From assembly GCF_017654505.1 (NCBI RefSeq), contig NC_054538.1, forward strand, positions 56,245,684-56,309,683: DNA of 64,000 nt, read 5' to 3'. Numbering within the stretch: position 1 is the first letter of the stretch; each line of letters starts with the position of its first letter. This document shows positions 38,884 through 51,800 of the stretch, piece by piece. The notes below the pieces were generated by a model. The model was not told where the DNA came from, ran no database searches, and saw only the letters and a list, made by a program, of their open reading frames with translations. The DNA comes from Polyodon spathula. Taxonomy: Eukaryota; Chordata; Actinopteri; Acipenseriformes; Polyodontidae. A program made the position numbers and the translations under genes.

Positions 38884-41694
38884 TATATATTTGTGTAATA
38901 GTAGTTATATATATTGGTATCATATTAAGATAGTGTGTGTGTGTGGTATGTGTATATAGATCTATAATCATATATATATATATAGTTTATATATTATATA
39001 AAGTGATGAGCATTAATCGAACGATATGGTTATTTTCCAATAATTAAAATATAATATACGTGATCTCGTTAAAAACGAAAAATATGGTTAATTTCCAATT
39101 ATTAAACACCGAAACCGACTTCAAACGATTAATAAACTGCACAATTTCAATCGATCTGTTACACTATAAAACTTCACGTTTTCTTTTTGGTCACTCATCA
39201 TCAATGTTTCTAAAATACTTGTTTTGTTTCATTTTAGCAATATGCACCTATATTAATATGAAGCATAACTCAATATTTTAAAATAAAACACAGTGCATGA
39301 TGGGATAGTATTGTATTAATTTCTGCTGTTCATTGCTCTGCTAGAAACTGTAACCAAACTAACTATTCTTGTGTAGACGCATTAAGCCTGACTAAACATG
39401 AAACAGTACTTCAGTGTGGACGCTTTGAGCTGGATTAATTAGAACCGTTTTGAGTACGGTTCTCTAGATTGGTTATGTAGTGTGGACAGGGCGTTTATTT
39501 AAAAATGGTTTCTGTAGTCGTATTGTTTGTATATTGGTAATGCTGCTTTAGAAGTGACTTCAGTCTATTTTTTGTAGGTTTGAAAGTGCTGTTGAAAAAA
39601 GTTGTTGATGTTCCAAAGAAAAACATTTAATCAGGAACCTTTTTGTGACTTTTTTTCCCCTAGGATATTATTAGAATAATCGTAATCAGGATTATTTACA
39701 AATGTGGAATCGATAATCTAATCTTGTAAAAGTGATAATCGCTCATCACTAATATACAGTATATGATTATATAAATAATTAGGGCTGTCACTCGATTTAC
39801 AATTTTTGATCGGTTAATTTATGGGCATTAGTTGATTAATCGGTAGATTCTTCCTTGCACAAGTAACAATCTTGAGGTGGCTATCCTGCTTAGTATTTCA
39901 TACACAAATCAGTTGAATCTAAAATAAATTTTAAAAGCAAAATATAATGCACATGGATGAGAATGGATTTTTTGTTTTGTTTTTCATGCACACATATATA
40001 ACCCTTTTTTTTTTTTTTAACATTATATTTAGGACTTCCAGGTTTTCAGCATAAAAAAAATTATAATCCTTATTTCTGGAACATGAATAATATAAACTAA
40101 TAAAAATTGGTATACATAAACAACTTGAACAGTAATGTAATATTAACAGTACTAACATTAATAAAACAAAATGTTGTAGTCGCAACTTGTGACATTTGTA
40201 TTTTTCCAAGCTGCAGCCGACATTGAGGATCACAGTACTTGAAATTTTAGAATAGACAAGCTCCTATTATTGCATGCGGCTCTATATTAATGACTTGCAG
40301 TTTGTTTTACATCTTGTTCTTTTAGCAACCAAAGTAAAGAAGCTTTTGTAGACTGGGCAAGGCATGATGATGCAAAGGACCATTTTTGCGAACTCGATGG
40401 TAAGTGTTTTGATTGTTTTTTCTTATCCATTATATTTAGATATTTCTTGTTGGAATTAACCAATTTTAGCCATGCTAAAATACACAGCTCCTTATTAAAA
40501 CATGAATAATTGTAATGTCCACAGTGCCCCTATTGCTTGGAGTGTGGGGTGTGTGATGTGATTAGGAGCTTGCTGGCTGCGCCACAATGACCCTTGCTGG
40601 TTAGGCCCCAGAGGAGACAAGGTGATCAGCCAGACGAGGCATCCCATTTCCTCCAGGGTTCAGTAGCTTGGCAACATCTGCTGCTTAGGTTTGTTTGGTG
40701 AACAGAAAGATTATACATTGCAATAACTCTTCCTCAGATGAGACATCACCTGATGCAGAATATGTGGACCTGCTTTTTAACCCAGAGCGCTACACTGGAT
40801 ACAAAGGACCTTCAGCATGGAGAGTGTGGAACAGCATCTACGAAGAAAACTGCTTCAAGTAAAATAAACTAATGAATTGGATCTTTTTAATTAATGAATT
40901 GGCCACAGGAAACATTGATACACATAAAGAATTCAAAGTAAAGGGCAGTTGGCCAAATGTATTCAATTTGCGTAATTTTTTGTGACTAGAAATTAAAAAT
41001 GTTCATGTTGGTAACATTACAAATAAAATAGGCACAGTTTCAAGTCTTAAATTACCATTATGAGTCGCATGTTAATTGTTTTGGGAGTTTAATAGCCCGT
41101 GACTAGTAAGGGGGTTAGAATCTGTTAGCTGGCAACATTTGAATTCATTTGCATTGCAGTTTGGTATACGGTGATCCAAACCTGGTTAGCAGTACAGCCC
41201 TACAACTGCCCTACAGCCACAAGTATTGAGAGCATTACATACCTATGGTATCAAACTATAGATTATACTATATAATAATATACTTTTCCAGTACTGGGTG
41301 TATGGTATGTTAATTAAATCCCAACCCATATTTACTATACGTACAGCATGCATTTCTCATAATGTATTTTTTAATCCTAAAAATTAATTGGGCTGTAAAT
41401 TGGCTAGTGTGTTATAGTTTAATAATGGGCTTTGTCTTGTTTCAGACCCAGATCTGTTTACCGCCCCTTAAATCCACTGGCACCAAGCAGAGGTAAATAT
41501 CTAGATTATTGGCTGTATGTGTATGTCTTGGCTCCAGCTGTGGTAAGGTACAGTGTTGCATTGGTAATTGCTTTTGAATGTTGCGCCCAGAGCTGGCAGA
41601 CAGTTGTGTCCCTCCTTTTCTTGCCAAATGATGTTTGTAAAGTCATAGCAATTCTGTTCATTACAGGCAATGTTTAAAAATATACAGCTTCAGG

Positions 41695-41737
<43 letters not shown>

Positions 41738-44700
41738 AAGCCCCTCTCTTGTTTAAGGAAAAATACATGGTACTGTATGCAGGAGTTGATTTTAAAGAAT
41801 TTTCTGAAACTCTGTGTGTGTGTGTGTGTGTGTGTGTATGAAACAAATAGCAAGGTTAGAAACTCCTGCTCGCCCAAGGCGAATTAAATCTGATGAGGAC
41901 TAGTTGATATCTGTGTCTCAGTAGTCCTTTGGGCAAGTACTTAAAACAAACGTACACATATACTCTCACATTCAGTCTTGCGTTACAAAAATGCAGGGAA
42001 GTCAATTTTCTAACTGGGTGTAGCAATGGTGAATGCGCATTTACAAGTAATGCTTAGAAACAGTTACTCGGAAACGAAACCTCCCTTCAATTCCCCCGCA
42101 ATGCCAACCCCACTTAAAGGTGTTTTACGTTTGTGTTCTCCCTCTGCGCAGGATGCGAAGTTTACCATTTTGAATTTACTGAAACACGTTGCATCTTTTG
42201 AAGTAAGTGTAAAGTCATTTTACAGAAATGTGGAGATTTATACTGGGTTACAACCCTGACTGAAGATGTCATTATCAAAGGGGGCCAGTTGTACTAACGA
42301 GGTCAAACGATAGGCCATGTTTTACTAAACGTTTAGTTTTAAAACTAATAAACAAACAATTACCATAATGAGCATTATCGTAGTACGTTGCTTAAAACAT
42401 AATAACACAGTATATTCATAATAAAGTTGAGTTCTTATCTATAAACAATAACATGTTTAAAGCTTGGGACTCGCTGTCTGTAGCTTAGTGTTTAGCTAAA
42501 ATTTATTTTTTAAAACACACTTTTCTTATACCAGTACAGTACTGGTGAGCGGTACTCACCAGGCTTTAGTCACTGATAATAGGTGAACAGGCGGTGATTC
42601 TGTAAGCACTCTGGGGCTAAAGCACCAACGGGGGAAAATAAGGTCCCGCATAGTGCAAATAAATCACCTGTTCTGTCAGTATATAGTGTGGTGCTTAACA
42701 AGCAGAACTGTTATTGCAGTGATTAAAAATATACAATCCATTTATACAAAGTCTCCCAGCTTTCTTGTAAAATCTGCATTTCCCTCGTTTTTCTTTGGTA
42801 TTTGTTATCCTCTCATTAGTATCTATACGTCCGTCAGTTCTGGCAGATTCCGCTGTACTTGCTGAAGCAGTTTTCTCCCACTGATGATTAAAAAAAAAAA
42901 AAAAAAAAAAAAAAAGCCACCTAACAATTTCATCACGAGGGCCACAGTGAAACTTTTAATTGGGAGTTTAGTGAAGACCACTTGTGTACAGGAGTACATT
43001 AATTATTGTAGATAGTGATTCATAGCCAGCCTTATTGTAAATAGCAACACATGTAATGAATAATAAAATAAACATTTTACTTGTGTCATTGGTGTCAATT
43101 TCAGACGGAGCTTCATGGTCGGCAAGGTGACATAGCTGAAAGAATTTTTTCCTCTGTCATCCCGTCCGGTGCTGTCAGTGTCATTTTCTCAGCACACAGT
43201 ACAGTTAGTCGTTCAGTAACGAGGTGCAAACAGGTTATTGATCGATCTGTACGAGCATTTTCGAAGGTGCTTTGTTTAAAAAAATAATAATCTAAATTTA
43301 TAACAGTGTTTGTTTATTAACTAAATAAAATCTAAGGCTATTTTTAGGGACCCCATCTGTTGTTGATTCCAACTTTGGTACTTCACGTAAGTACTAGTAA
43401 GTTTACATCAGGACCAGCAAGTTTCAGAGGTACTAGTCCTTTGGACTAGTAGCACAAATATTGTTAGTTTCTAACTTTACTTAATCAGTGTATTCACTTT
43501 TAGTCTTTTTAGGGTTGATGGTACGTTCACAAATCATTATAAAATGTTTTACTTTTCCTTGTGTGCTTTGGGCCCAACAAGATACTGTAACTCAAATAAA
43601 ATATTTATGGGCGGTAGAATGTTGATGATAGATTGTTCTATATAGTCTGAAGACAGTTATAAAACCCACTGTCCTAGTTAAACTGCATTGAACAGATGGC
43701 ATTCAATATTTAATTTCACAAAGTAGAAAGTAAATATTGTAGTCCTTGTTTGTTGTGCTTTTTCTGTTACTTTTTTTTATTTGATGGAGGGGGGGGGGGG
43801 GGGGGGGGGTTGGGGGGGGGGGGGGTTGGGGGGGGTTCTTTTTGCATTTCCAATTATTTCCCTGGTTGCTGTTTTGCAAACAGACTAGCTAATAAAATGA
43901 GTCCTAAAGTGAAATGTGTTTCAGTTATAAGGTCAATCTCATTATGTTTATACATACAGTCAATTCTTGTTAATATGAATTTCAAGGGATTAGCCTTTTT
44001 TTTTTTTTTTATCAGTAATTCATATTATCAGGAGTCTAAGCAAAATGCACCCTGTCCATTATTAAACTTACAGTAACACTGAAGTCATATTTCAATTACA
44101 GAACAATTAAAAATTTTAAAGTAATGTGCATTTTGTTGAAAATACAGTTGTAAGTGAACTTTTAAAAATGTATACATTGTAAATGAACTGCACTTGAAAC
44201 CTGCATGTCCCATTCTGATCACGGGCATTTTCAATCCACAAAAGCAGGGCATGCTCAGCATCAGCCTGTATTATTGTAGCATTTTTTTCCAGAATGGTTG
44301 AGAAAGTAGTGTTGAACTCTGCAGTAACATCTTTCCTTTTTTGTATGGTGGTGCATTATCTGCTGTTTTCAACCCCTCCACTGCTTTGTCTGCAGGCACA
44401 TTATGCATGAGCATTATTGTAACTCAAAGTGCATTAGAGGATCTGTAGTCCCAAAACAGCACTAAAATACACTACAGGGGCACTAATCTGGATTCAAGTT
44501 AATACATTTCCCAATATCTTTTACATTCAGCTGTTCAAACTACAGCTATGGCAAAAGGTTTTGCACCACCCTGTAGAATTTTACTTCCTAAAGTGGAATG
44601 AATCCTGCTGAATAATGATGCGTTAATGTATTGAATTGCATACAGCTTTGTAGTTTTCCATGTACTTAATAAAAAAATGTGACATTTTGAAATCTAAAGT

Positions 44701-45800
44701 ACTGTACTATTATTATGTCTTCCAGTAGACTGTTTAAAATCTAAAATTCTAGGTGATGCAAAACTTTTGGCCATAGATGCAGACCGATTAGTTTTATTTA
44801 CAGGTGTCTTCCCTGGGAGGGATCCAACATAATTTGCACTAATAGGAAATTGGTGTCAATTGAATATCATTATCATTTTTAAATATCCAGCCATGATCTC
44901 CACAATTACAGTTTTTGCTCAGCCTTAGATAATTGTGGAATAAGGTTAACTTTGTAAATAAAGTCTATACAAACTTTGAAAATGTATGGTTTTAACTTGT
45001 ATTTGTATTTTTAGTTATAGCGTTAGGGATTCATTGTTTAATTGAGGTAGTGATTCGGTTAAAAACTGGTGGTAGATAAGTGTGACAGGGTGGCTTGTGT
45101 GGATACGTCAGGCCAGGAAGAGAAACACACAGTGGTGAATGAATTACGCTGTTGCACCTGTTTATTGAAAATAAACGGTTTAAACAGAAAACAGAAAACA
45201 GAACCCTGAACAAACAAAACAAACTGTGGACGAACACTAAGCAAACAAGTATCGTGCAAGGCAATGTCAGCACAAGTAGCAATTGTTATTTGAGTTTACA
45301 GATTTTACTTTGCTCTCTCTTCCATTCTTCCTGAACACCCAACCCAGAGTGAGTGATTTTTGCCTCTAAATATACAGCTGTGCTGGGATTCAGTTACTAA
45401 TTAATCATTCACTTGAATCCCAGCACGTGAACTAATTTGTGCAATCCCCGTGCACACATACTAATACACACTTTATCTGCATGTAAAGTGATTGTGCAAT
45501 CCCTGTGCCTAAATACAACTGTTTATTTTAAATCACCCGTGATAACCCATAGAATACAAACATATGCTCGGGGTGGGGCATCCTGCCACAATAAGTCATA
45601 AGTTAATTTATGTTTTGTTATATTTTATTGTAATTCTTTTTTTTTTTTAAATTCCTTTAGGAGACGATGATGGTAAGTAAATCACTTTTTTTCACATTCT
45701 AAGAACATTTAAAGAAAAGCCTCAGTACAGTAGAACCCTCTTTATTTAACTGTCCCCCAAAATGTAAAGTACAGTACCATTTGGATAAGCAACTATCCAA

Positions 45801-45840
<40 letters not shown>

Positions 45841-48800
45841 TCTAACTTAAAATTAACCATTGGTTCCAACACAGGAAACGTAAACTTGTGTTAGCAATAC
45901 AGAGAATTTCTGACCCTCCATGGTAGCTTGAGTAGAGCTATTTTGTTGGTGAGTGAGTAAGAGTGATTTCCCCTGAAGGTACAGTACTGTGAAAAAGTTT
46001 GCCCCGTCTGATTTTCTGCATTTTTGCATATTTTTGACACTGAATGTGATCAGATCTTCAACCAAAATCTAATGTTAGATAAGAGAGACCCTGAGTGAAC
46101 AAATAACACACAATTTTGATACTTATTTCATTTGTTTATTAAAGAAAGTTATACAACACCCAATGCCCCCGTGTGAAAAAGTAATTGCCCCTTAGACTCA
46201 ATAACTCGTTACGCCACCTTTAGCAGCGATAACTGTAACCAAACGCTTCCTGTTGATTTTGATCCTCTCACAGCGCTGTGGAGGAATTTTGGCCCACTCC
46301 TTCATGCAGAACTGCTTCAACTCACTGACATTTGTGGGTTTTTGAGAATAAACTGCTCGTTTCAGGTCCTGCCACAACATCTCAATGGGGTTTAGGTCAG
46401 GACTTTGACTAGGCCATTCCAAAACTTTAAATTTCTTGTTCTTCAACCATTCTGATGTAGACTTGCTTGTGTGTTTTGGATCACTGTCTTGCTGCATGAC
46501 CCAGCTATGCTTTAGCTTCAGCTTACGGACGGATGGCCTGACATTCTCCTGTAGAATTTTCTGATACAGAGCAGAATTCATGGTTCCTTCAATGATGGCA
46601 GGTCGTCCAGATCCTGATGCAGCAAAGCATCCCCAAATCATGACTCTACCACCACCATGCTTGACCGTTGGTATGAGGTTCTTACTGTGGACTGCAGTGT
46701 TTGGTTTTTGCCAGACGTAACGGGGCCCATGTTGGCCAAAAAGTTCCACTTTTGACTCATCTGTCCATAGAACATTGTTCCAGAACTCTTGAGGATCATT
46801 CAGGTGCTTTTTGGTAAACTTGAGACTAGCATTCATGTTCTTCTTAGTGAGCAGTGGTTTCCGTCTTGCTACTCTGCCATGAATCCCATTTTTGCCCAGT
46901 GTCTTTCTGATGGTGGAGTCATGAACACTGACCTTAGCCACAGCGAGAGAGGCCTGCAGATCCCTGGATGTTGTTCTAGGGTTCTTTGTGACTTCCTGGA
47001 CAATTTTACGCCTTGCTCTTGGAGAGATTTTGACAGGATGACCACTCCTGGCCTCAAACTTTCTCCATTTGGACAATATGGCTCTGACTGTGGTTTGGTG
47101 GACTTCCAGAGCCTTAGAAATGGCTTTGTAATCCTTTCCAGACTGATAGACGTCAACAACTTTATTTTTTTTTTTTCAACTTCACTCTGATGGAAGGGCT
47201 AAAGTTAGTCAAATTTTTATTGGGCAGGACTGGCCCAAATCAGGCCTGATTGTTAACCAAAGTATTCAAACAGCTGACCCTAATTATCCCTTTAATTGGG
47301 TTGAGTTAACTAGGGGGGGGGCAATAACTTTTTCACACCTGAAGATTGCATGTTTGATTACCTTGCACACCAAACAAATGAAAGAAGCACCAAACTCTGG
47401 TGTCATTTCTTCTCTCAGACTCCTTCTATATACTACTACAGCCCACAAAAGAATCTGACCAAATTCAATGTGAAAAATGTGCAGAAATGCAGAAAATCAG
47501 ACAGGGGGCAAATACCTTGTCACGGTACTGTACATTGTAACACAAGTTGCAGGAGATGAAGATCCTCGGTTCATCAACCCATTATTCAGCAAAGCCTGCA
47601 CCTTTCACTACCCCACTCCCACTGCATCACACCTCCCATTGTGTAGCCTGCTACACACTGGCTAATAAATAAACGCTTTAAACACCAACTTATTAACCTG
47701 TTATTTATTTCCATTGTATAGGAATTGTCATTCAAACGAGAAGTGAAATACTATTGCTAATATATTTTTATTTACACAGGGGAGGGCTTCTACAACTGGC
47801 TAGAAGGTAATTTAATTCTGTAGACACCTAGTTGGCTAGAGTTTAACTCTAAGCATGTGTCATGATTTTGACTAACATGTGCTTTTTGTAAAGATGTATG
47901 TATTTTTCTTTTTAATTGATTCTTTTATCTGAACTGTATTAAATAGAAGAAACATTGAAATAAAAACTCCATATTATTAACTGCTGAACTAATTTTGCAA
48001 AATGTTACAATGTTTGGAATTCATTACAACATCTAAAAGCCCAACTGGAGCAGGCAAAATTAATATTTCAAAAGAGTCTCACTTTTACTGAGACACTTAA
48101 CACACTGCTAGCCTTGCCCTGTGGTTCTATTACACTTGCATTTAGGAAACATATTTCAATCAACACATATAAAGTGTGGAGGCATTCAATAATTAGGAAG
48201 AGTTGAAGACTTGTTCATTTGCTTTTATAGTGTATTAGGCAATATTTAAAATGCCATTGACATCAAATAATAATTTTAGTTTGACAATAATGATGTAAAC
48301 TGTTATTTAAAAAATAATTACTCTGTCCATATTTTGGGATACACAGAAATTATTTTTATAAAATCTAGAATGATAAGGTTGCTTTTAAGTGGCAGAAAAT
48401 TGCAAAATAGGGTCATTAGTGCTGAAGAATGTAGTAATATAATATTTTAAACCTACAGTAGGCCTATACTTCCACTCCATAGTGAACGTATTATGTGGCC
48501 ACATTGGTAAATTAAGATTTTTACTTCCAAAGATTTTTTTAACTTTATATGCTTTAGAACTACTATCTGTCAAAGATGTAACCCTGATACTAGCTTCAGG
48601 CAGAACATTTACAGTAATAGCTCTGTCCATTGTGTGAAGGATCTAAAGGTTACAGTAACTTCCAATTACTAATGGGTCCATGACATTAAAAATGTAAAGC
48701 CTATTAACTTAGTTAGAACCGTTAACTAAATACATATTGTTCTGAAGCAAACTTAAACATTAACTCAAACGAAACAGTGGTATTGCAGCTTTTTAAAACG

Positions 48801-51800
48801 GCAGGTATTTGGATAAGTAGCTGACTTCACAAGTTTTTAATTTTATTTTTGTACACAGGTCTGTGTCTTGAGAAAAGAGTGTTTTACAGACTGATTTCTG
48901 GGCTCCACACAAGTATCAACATACATCTCTGTGCCAAATATCTGATACAAGGTAAGTAAAGAATAACCTTTGTCTTATCTTTTTTTATTCTCATGATTTT
49001 CATAGACATGTATACTCAACATTACATAATTTTGTCTTTCTTTTTTAAATGCAGAGAGCTGGGGAAAAACTACATGGGGAACAAATATGAAGGAGTTCAG
49101 ACATCGTTTTGATCCTGTTGAAACTAAGGGAGAAGGGACCAGAAGACTTAAAAACCTGTACTTCTTATACTTGATAGAGTTGCGTGCTTTATCCAAAGTA
49201 GCACCATACTTTGAACGGACCATTGTGGATTTGTATACCGGCAATGCAGAGGAAGATGCAGCTACAAAGGAATTACTTTTGCAAGTTCTTAATGAGACAA
49301 AGTAAGGAGACAAATACTGCTTAATTTATTTATTATTCATGTAAAACAAATACAGATATTCTACAGAAATTCAAGGAAAAAGTAGCAGCTAAGATTCACA
49401 ACTATTACAGCATCACCTTTTTATGTAGTGCACTAGCATAGATATTAGGGATGAAAATAAGACCCCTATTGCATAGCAGCTTCACCCATATCAGGTTTTA
49501 GTATGGGCTTGATTAGCCACAGTGTATAGGTAACAAGCTCAGATGTGTCTTTGTGTCTTAAAACCAGGACTGGATCAAACGTTATGCAATGGAAGTCTAA
49601 TTTCCATTTCCATGTTCACACGTTACTGTTAAAATTATAAAAATCTAGCTGTCACAACAAACCAGCATTATTTTAGAGGGATCCTAGTTTGTGAACTATA
49701 ATTACAAAAGATTACAAAACTAACTTGATCGAACTTGTAATAACAATAATTAAAAGCAGAGTCCTTCCTTGTTTGTTTATTTATTCATTTGAATTAATCC
49801 CTTTCAAATAAATAAATAAACTAAATCTTATAAGTGACGCAGTGACCAATTTCAAAATACATCTTTACACTATCAGAACAGGTGGTTACATTGGAGGAGA
49901 CAGAAAAATGAGGAGAACTCTCGTAATGGACACTGAAAAGGTTAAATGTTCTATAAAGGATATTGGGTTCACATAACAAGGAGTATGTTACATTCTATAC
50001 TGTAGTTCTAATGAAGGTTAAATCTGCTTCTTTCAATAGAGCATTCCCTATGCATTTTGATGAAAAGTCCATGTTTGCTGGAGGCAAAACAGAAGCAAAG
50101 ATATTAATGGTAAATGCACTCATTTCAATTGGGTATAATTATTTAATTATTGCACTTTGTGTTTGCCTTTTAAAATATAAAAACCTAAAAAACACATAAT
50201 ATTTAAAGAATACTGCAACCGTAATCCACTTTTGCTTTCTTAGGAAGAGTTCAGGCTCCATTTTAAAAATATATCCCGTATAATGGACTGTGTTGGCTGT
50301 AGTAAGTGTCGGTTATGGGGTAAGCTTCAGGTATGTTATCTCTCTTACACCTTTTTATTTATATATATTTATAATCTATGATAAGTGCATGCAGCTTCAC
50401 TAAAAATACATGCTTTCATGTGGAATTTTAGGAGAAATGTCTTGTATTCCAAACTGTATTTCATCCTGGTCAAATCCAAATCATGGCAAGACTATTTTAG
50501 ACAATAAAACAAATTAATGACTATATGGTAATTCGTTAGCTCATTCTAACAAACAGGCTTCCCTCAGTCTTGTGTGAGTGGTTTGCCATTGGCTTGTACA
50601 GGTGGACATCCCTGTACATTGCTACCCTTGGTAACGGTGAACCGGTGGACCAGTACCTCATGGTTCAGAGGTCGTCGACCTGGGACAAGGTTACCATACC
50701 ATACCGACCCGGTGGTAAAGTCACCGAACCAACCTAGGCAAGCTTGGCAGATGTTTTTCCTGCCTGGGGCCAGAGTATGCCACAAAGGAACTGGTGGGGC
50801 TACAAGCGCAGATTGGCAACAGGAGGACAAACTGTCCAACCCCACCTCTGATGAGGTGGGTGAAGAGGAGCTGGCAGAGCTTCTACCACTGATCAAGAGG
50901 GCCACTACAGTCTTGCAAGTGCCCTGGCATATAAATGTGCACAGGAAGTACCTGCAGTTCGCTTTTCAGGGAACAGCGTATGGGTTCCGTGTCTTGCCAA
51001 TGGACCTCTCTCTAGCTCCCCGTGCCTCGAAGTGCATGAAACTTATCCTTGCCCTATTGAGACTCATAAAGGCATCAGATTACTCAGCTATCTGGACGAC
51101 TGGCTCATTTGTGCCCAGTCTTCAGCACAGGCAGAGGCCCGTATGGAACTTTTCACTGGCCACCTTCAACGGTTGGGCCTTACAGTGCATCATGGAAAGA
51201 GCCAGCTCACGCGTTCTCAGACAGCCTCCTATCTAGGAGTGTGCTTGGACTCCAGGTCCATGCTGTCCACTCTGTCGGACAGGAGAGTGCAGAGAATAGC
51301 CGCATGTTTGGAGCTTTATCAGCTCAACAGTGCTCACAGTAGTGACATTCCATTGACTTCTGGGCCTGATGGCAGCAGCTTCCCAGACCTTTCCTTTGGG
51401 TCTCCTGCACATGCGCTCTCTGCAGGCCTGGTTCAACAGCAGGGTTTTTCAGCCCACGTTGAACCGCTACTGTCTATTGACAGTGTCTTGTCACTGTCTT
51501 AGGAGAGAGTCCTCAGCGCCTCAGAGTGGAGTCTTCACCCCAAGATGGTGAGCCTCATTTGGGAGAGCAGAGATAGATCACTTTGCCTTCCAGGAATCAA
51601 CCCACTGTACCCTCTAGTTCTTCATGATAGGAGGCGGAGACCTGCTGGCAGTAGGTGACTTGGCACACCAGTGGCCGAGGCAACTACTATATGCCTTCCC
51701 ACTGCTTGCCCTTCTCTCACTGTGTCTGGAGAAAATCAGTCAGGACCAGGCCATTGTGCTCTTAGTAGCCCCTCATTGGCCCATTCAACCCTGATGCAGC

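Larger units (their letters stand above)
34548..40325 (+). other. ERO1B intron 5, transposon-rich
   Basis: 5.8 kb holding, in order, a hAT element, a mariner-type MITE, a Tc1 element, AT repeats and a hAT-like MITE. Confidence 0.85.
41493..45660 (+). other. ERO1B intron 8
   Basis: 4.2 kb with a T run (41,697-41,732), a GT microsatellite (41,814-41,838), an A run (42,890-42,915), a long G run, a MITE and a solo LTR. Confidence 0.8.

Noticed and set aside
46869..47190. Additional frames on both strands over the Tc1 transposase
   Set aside because: Shadows of the main minus-strand frame.
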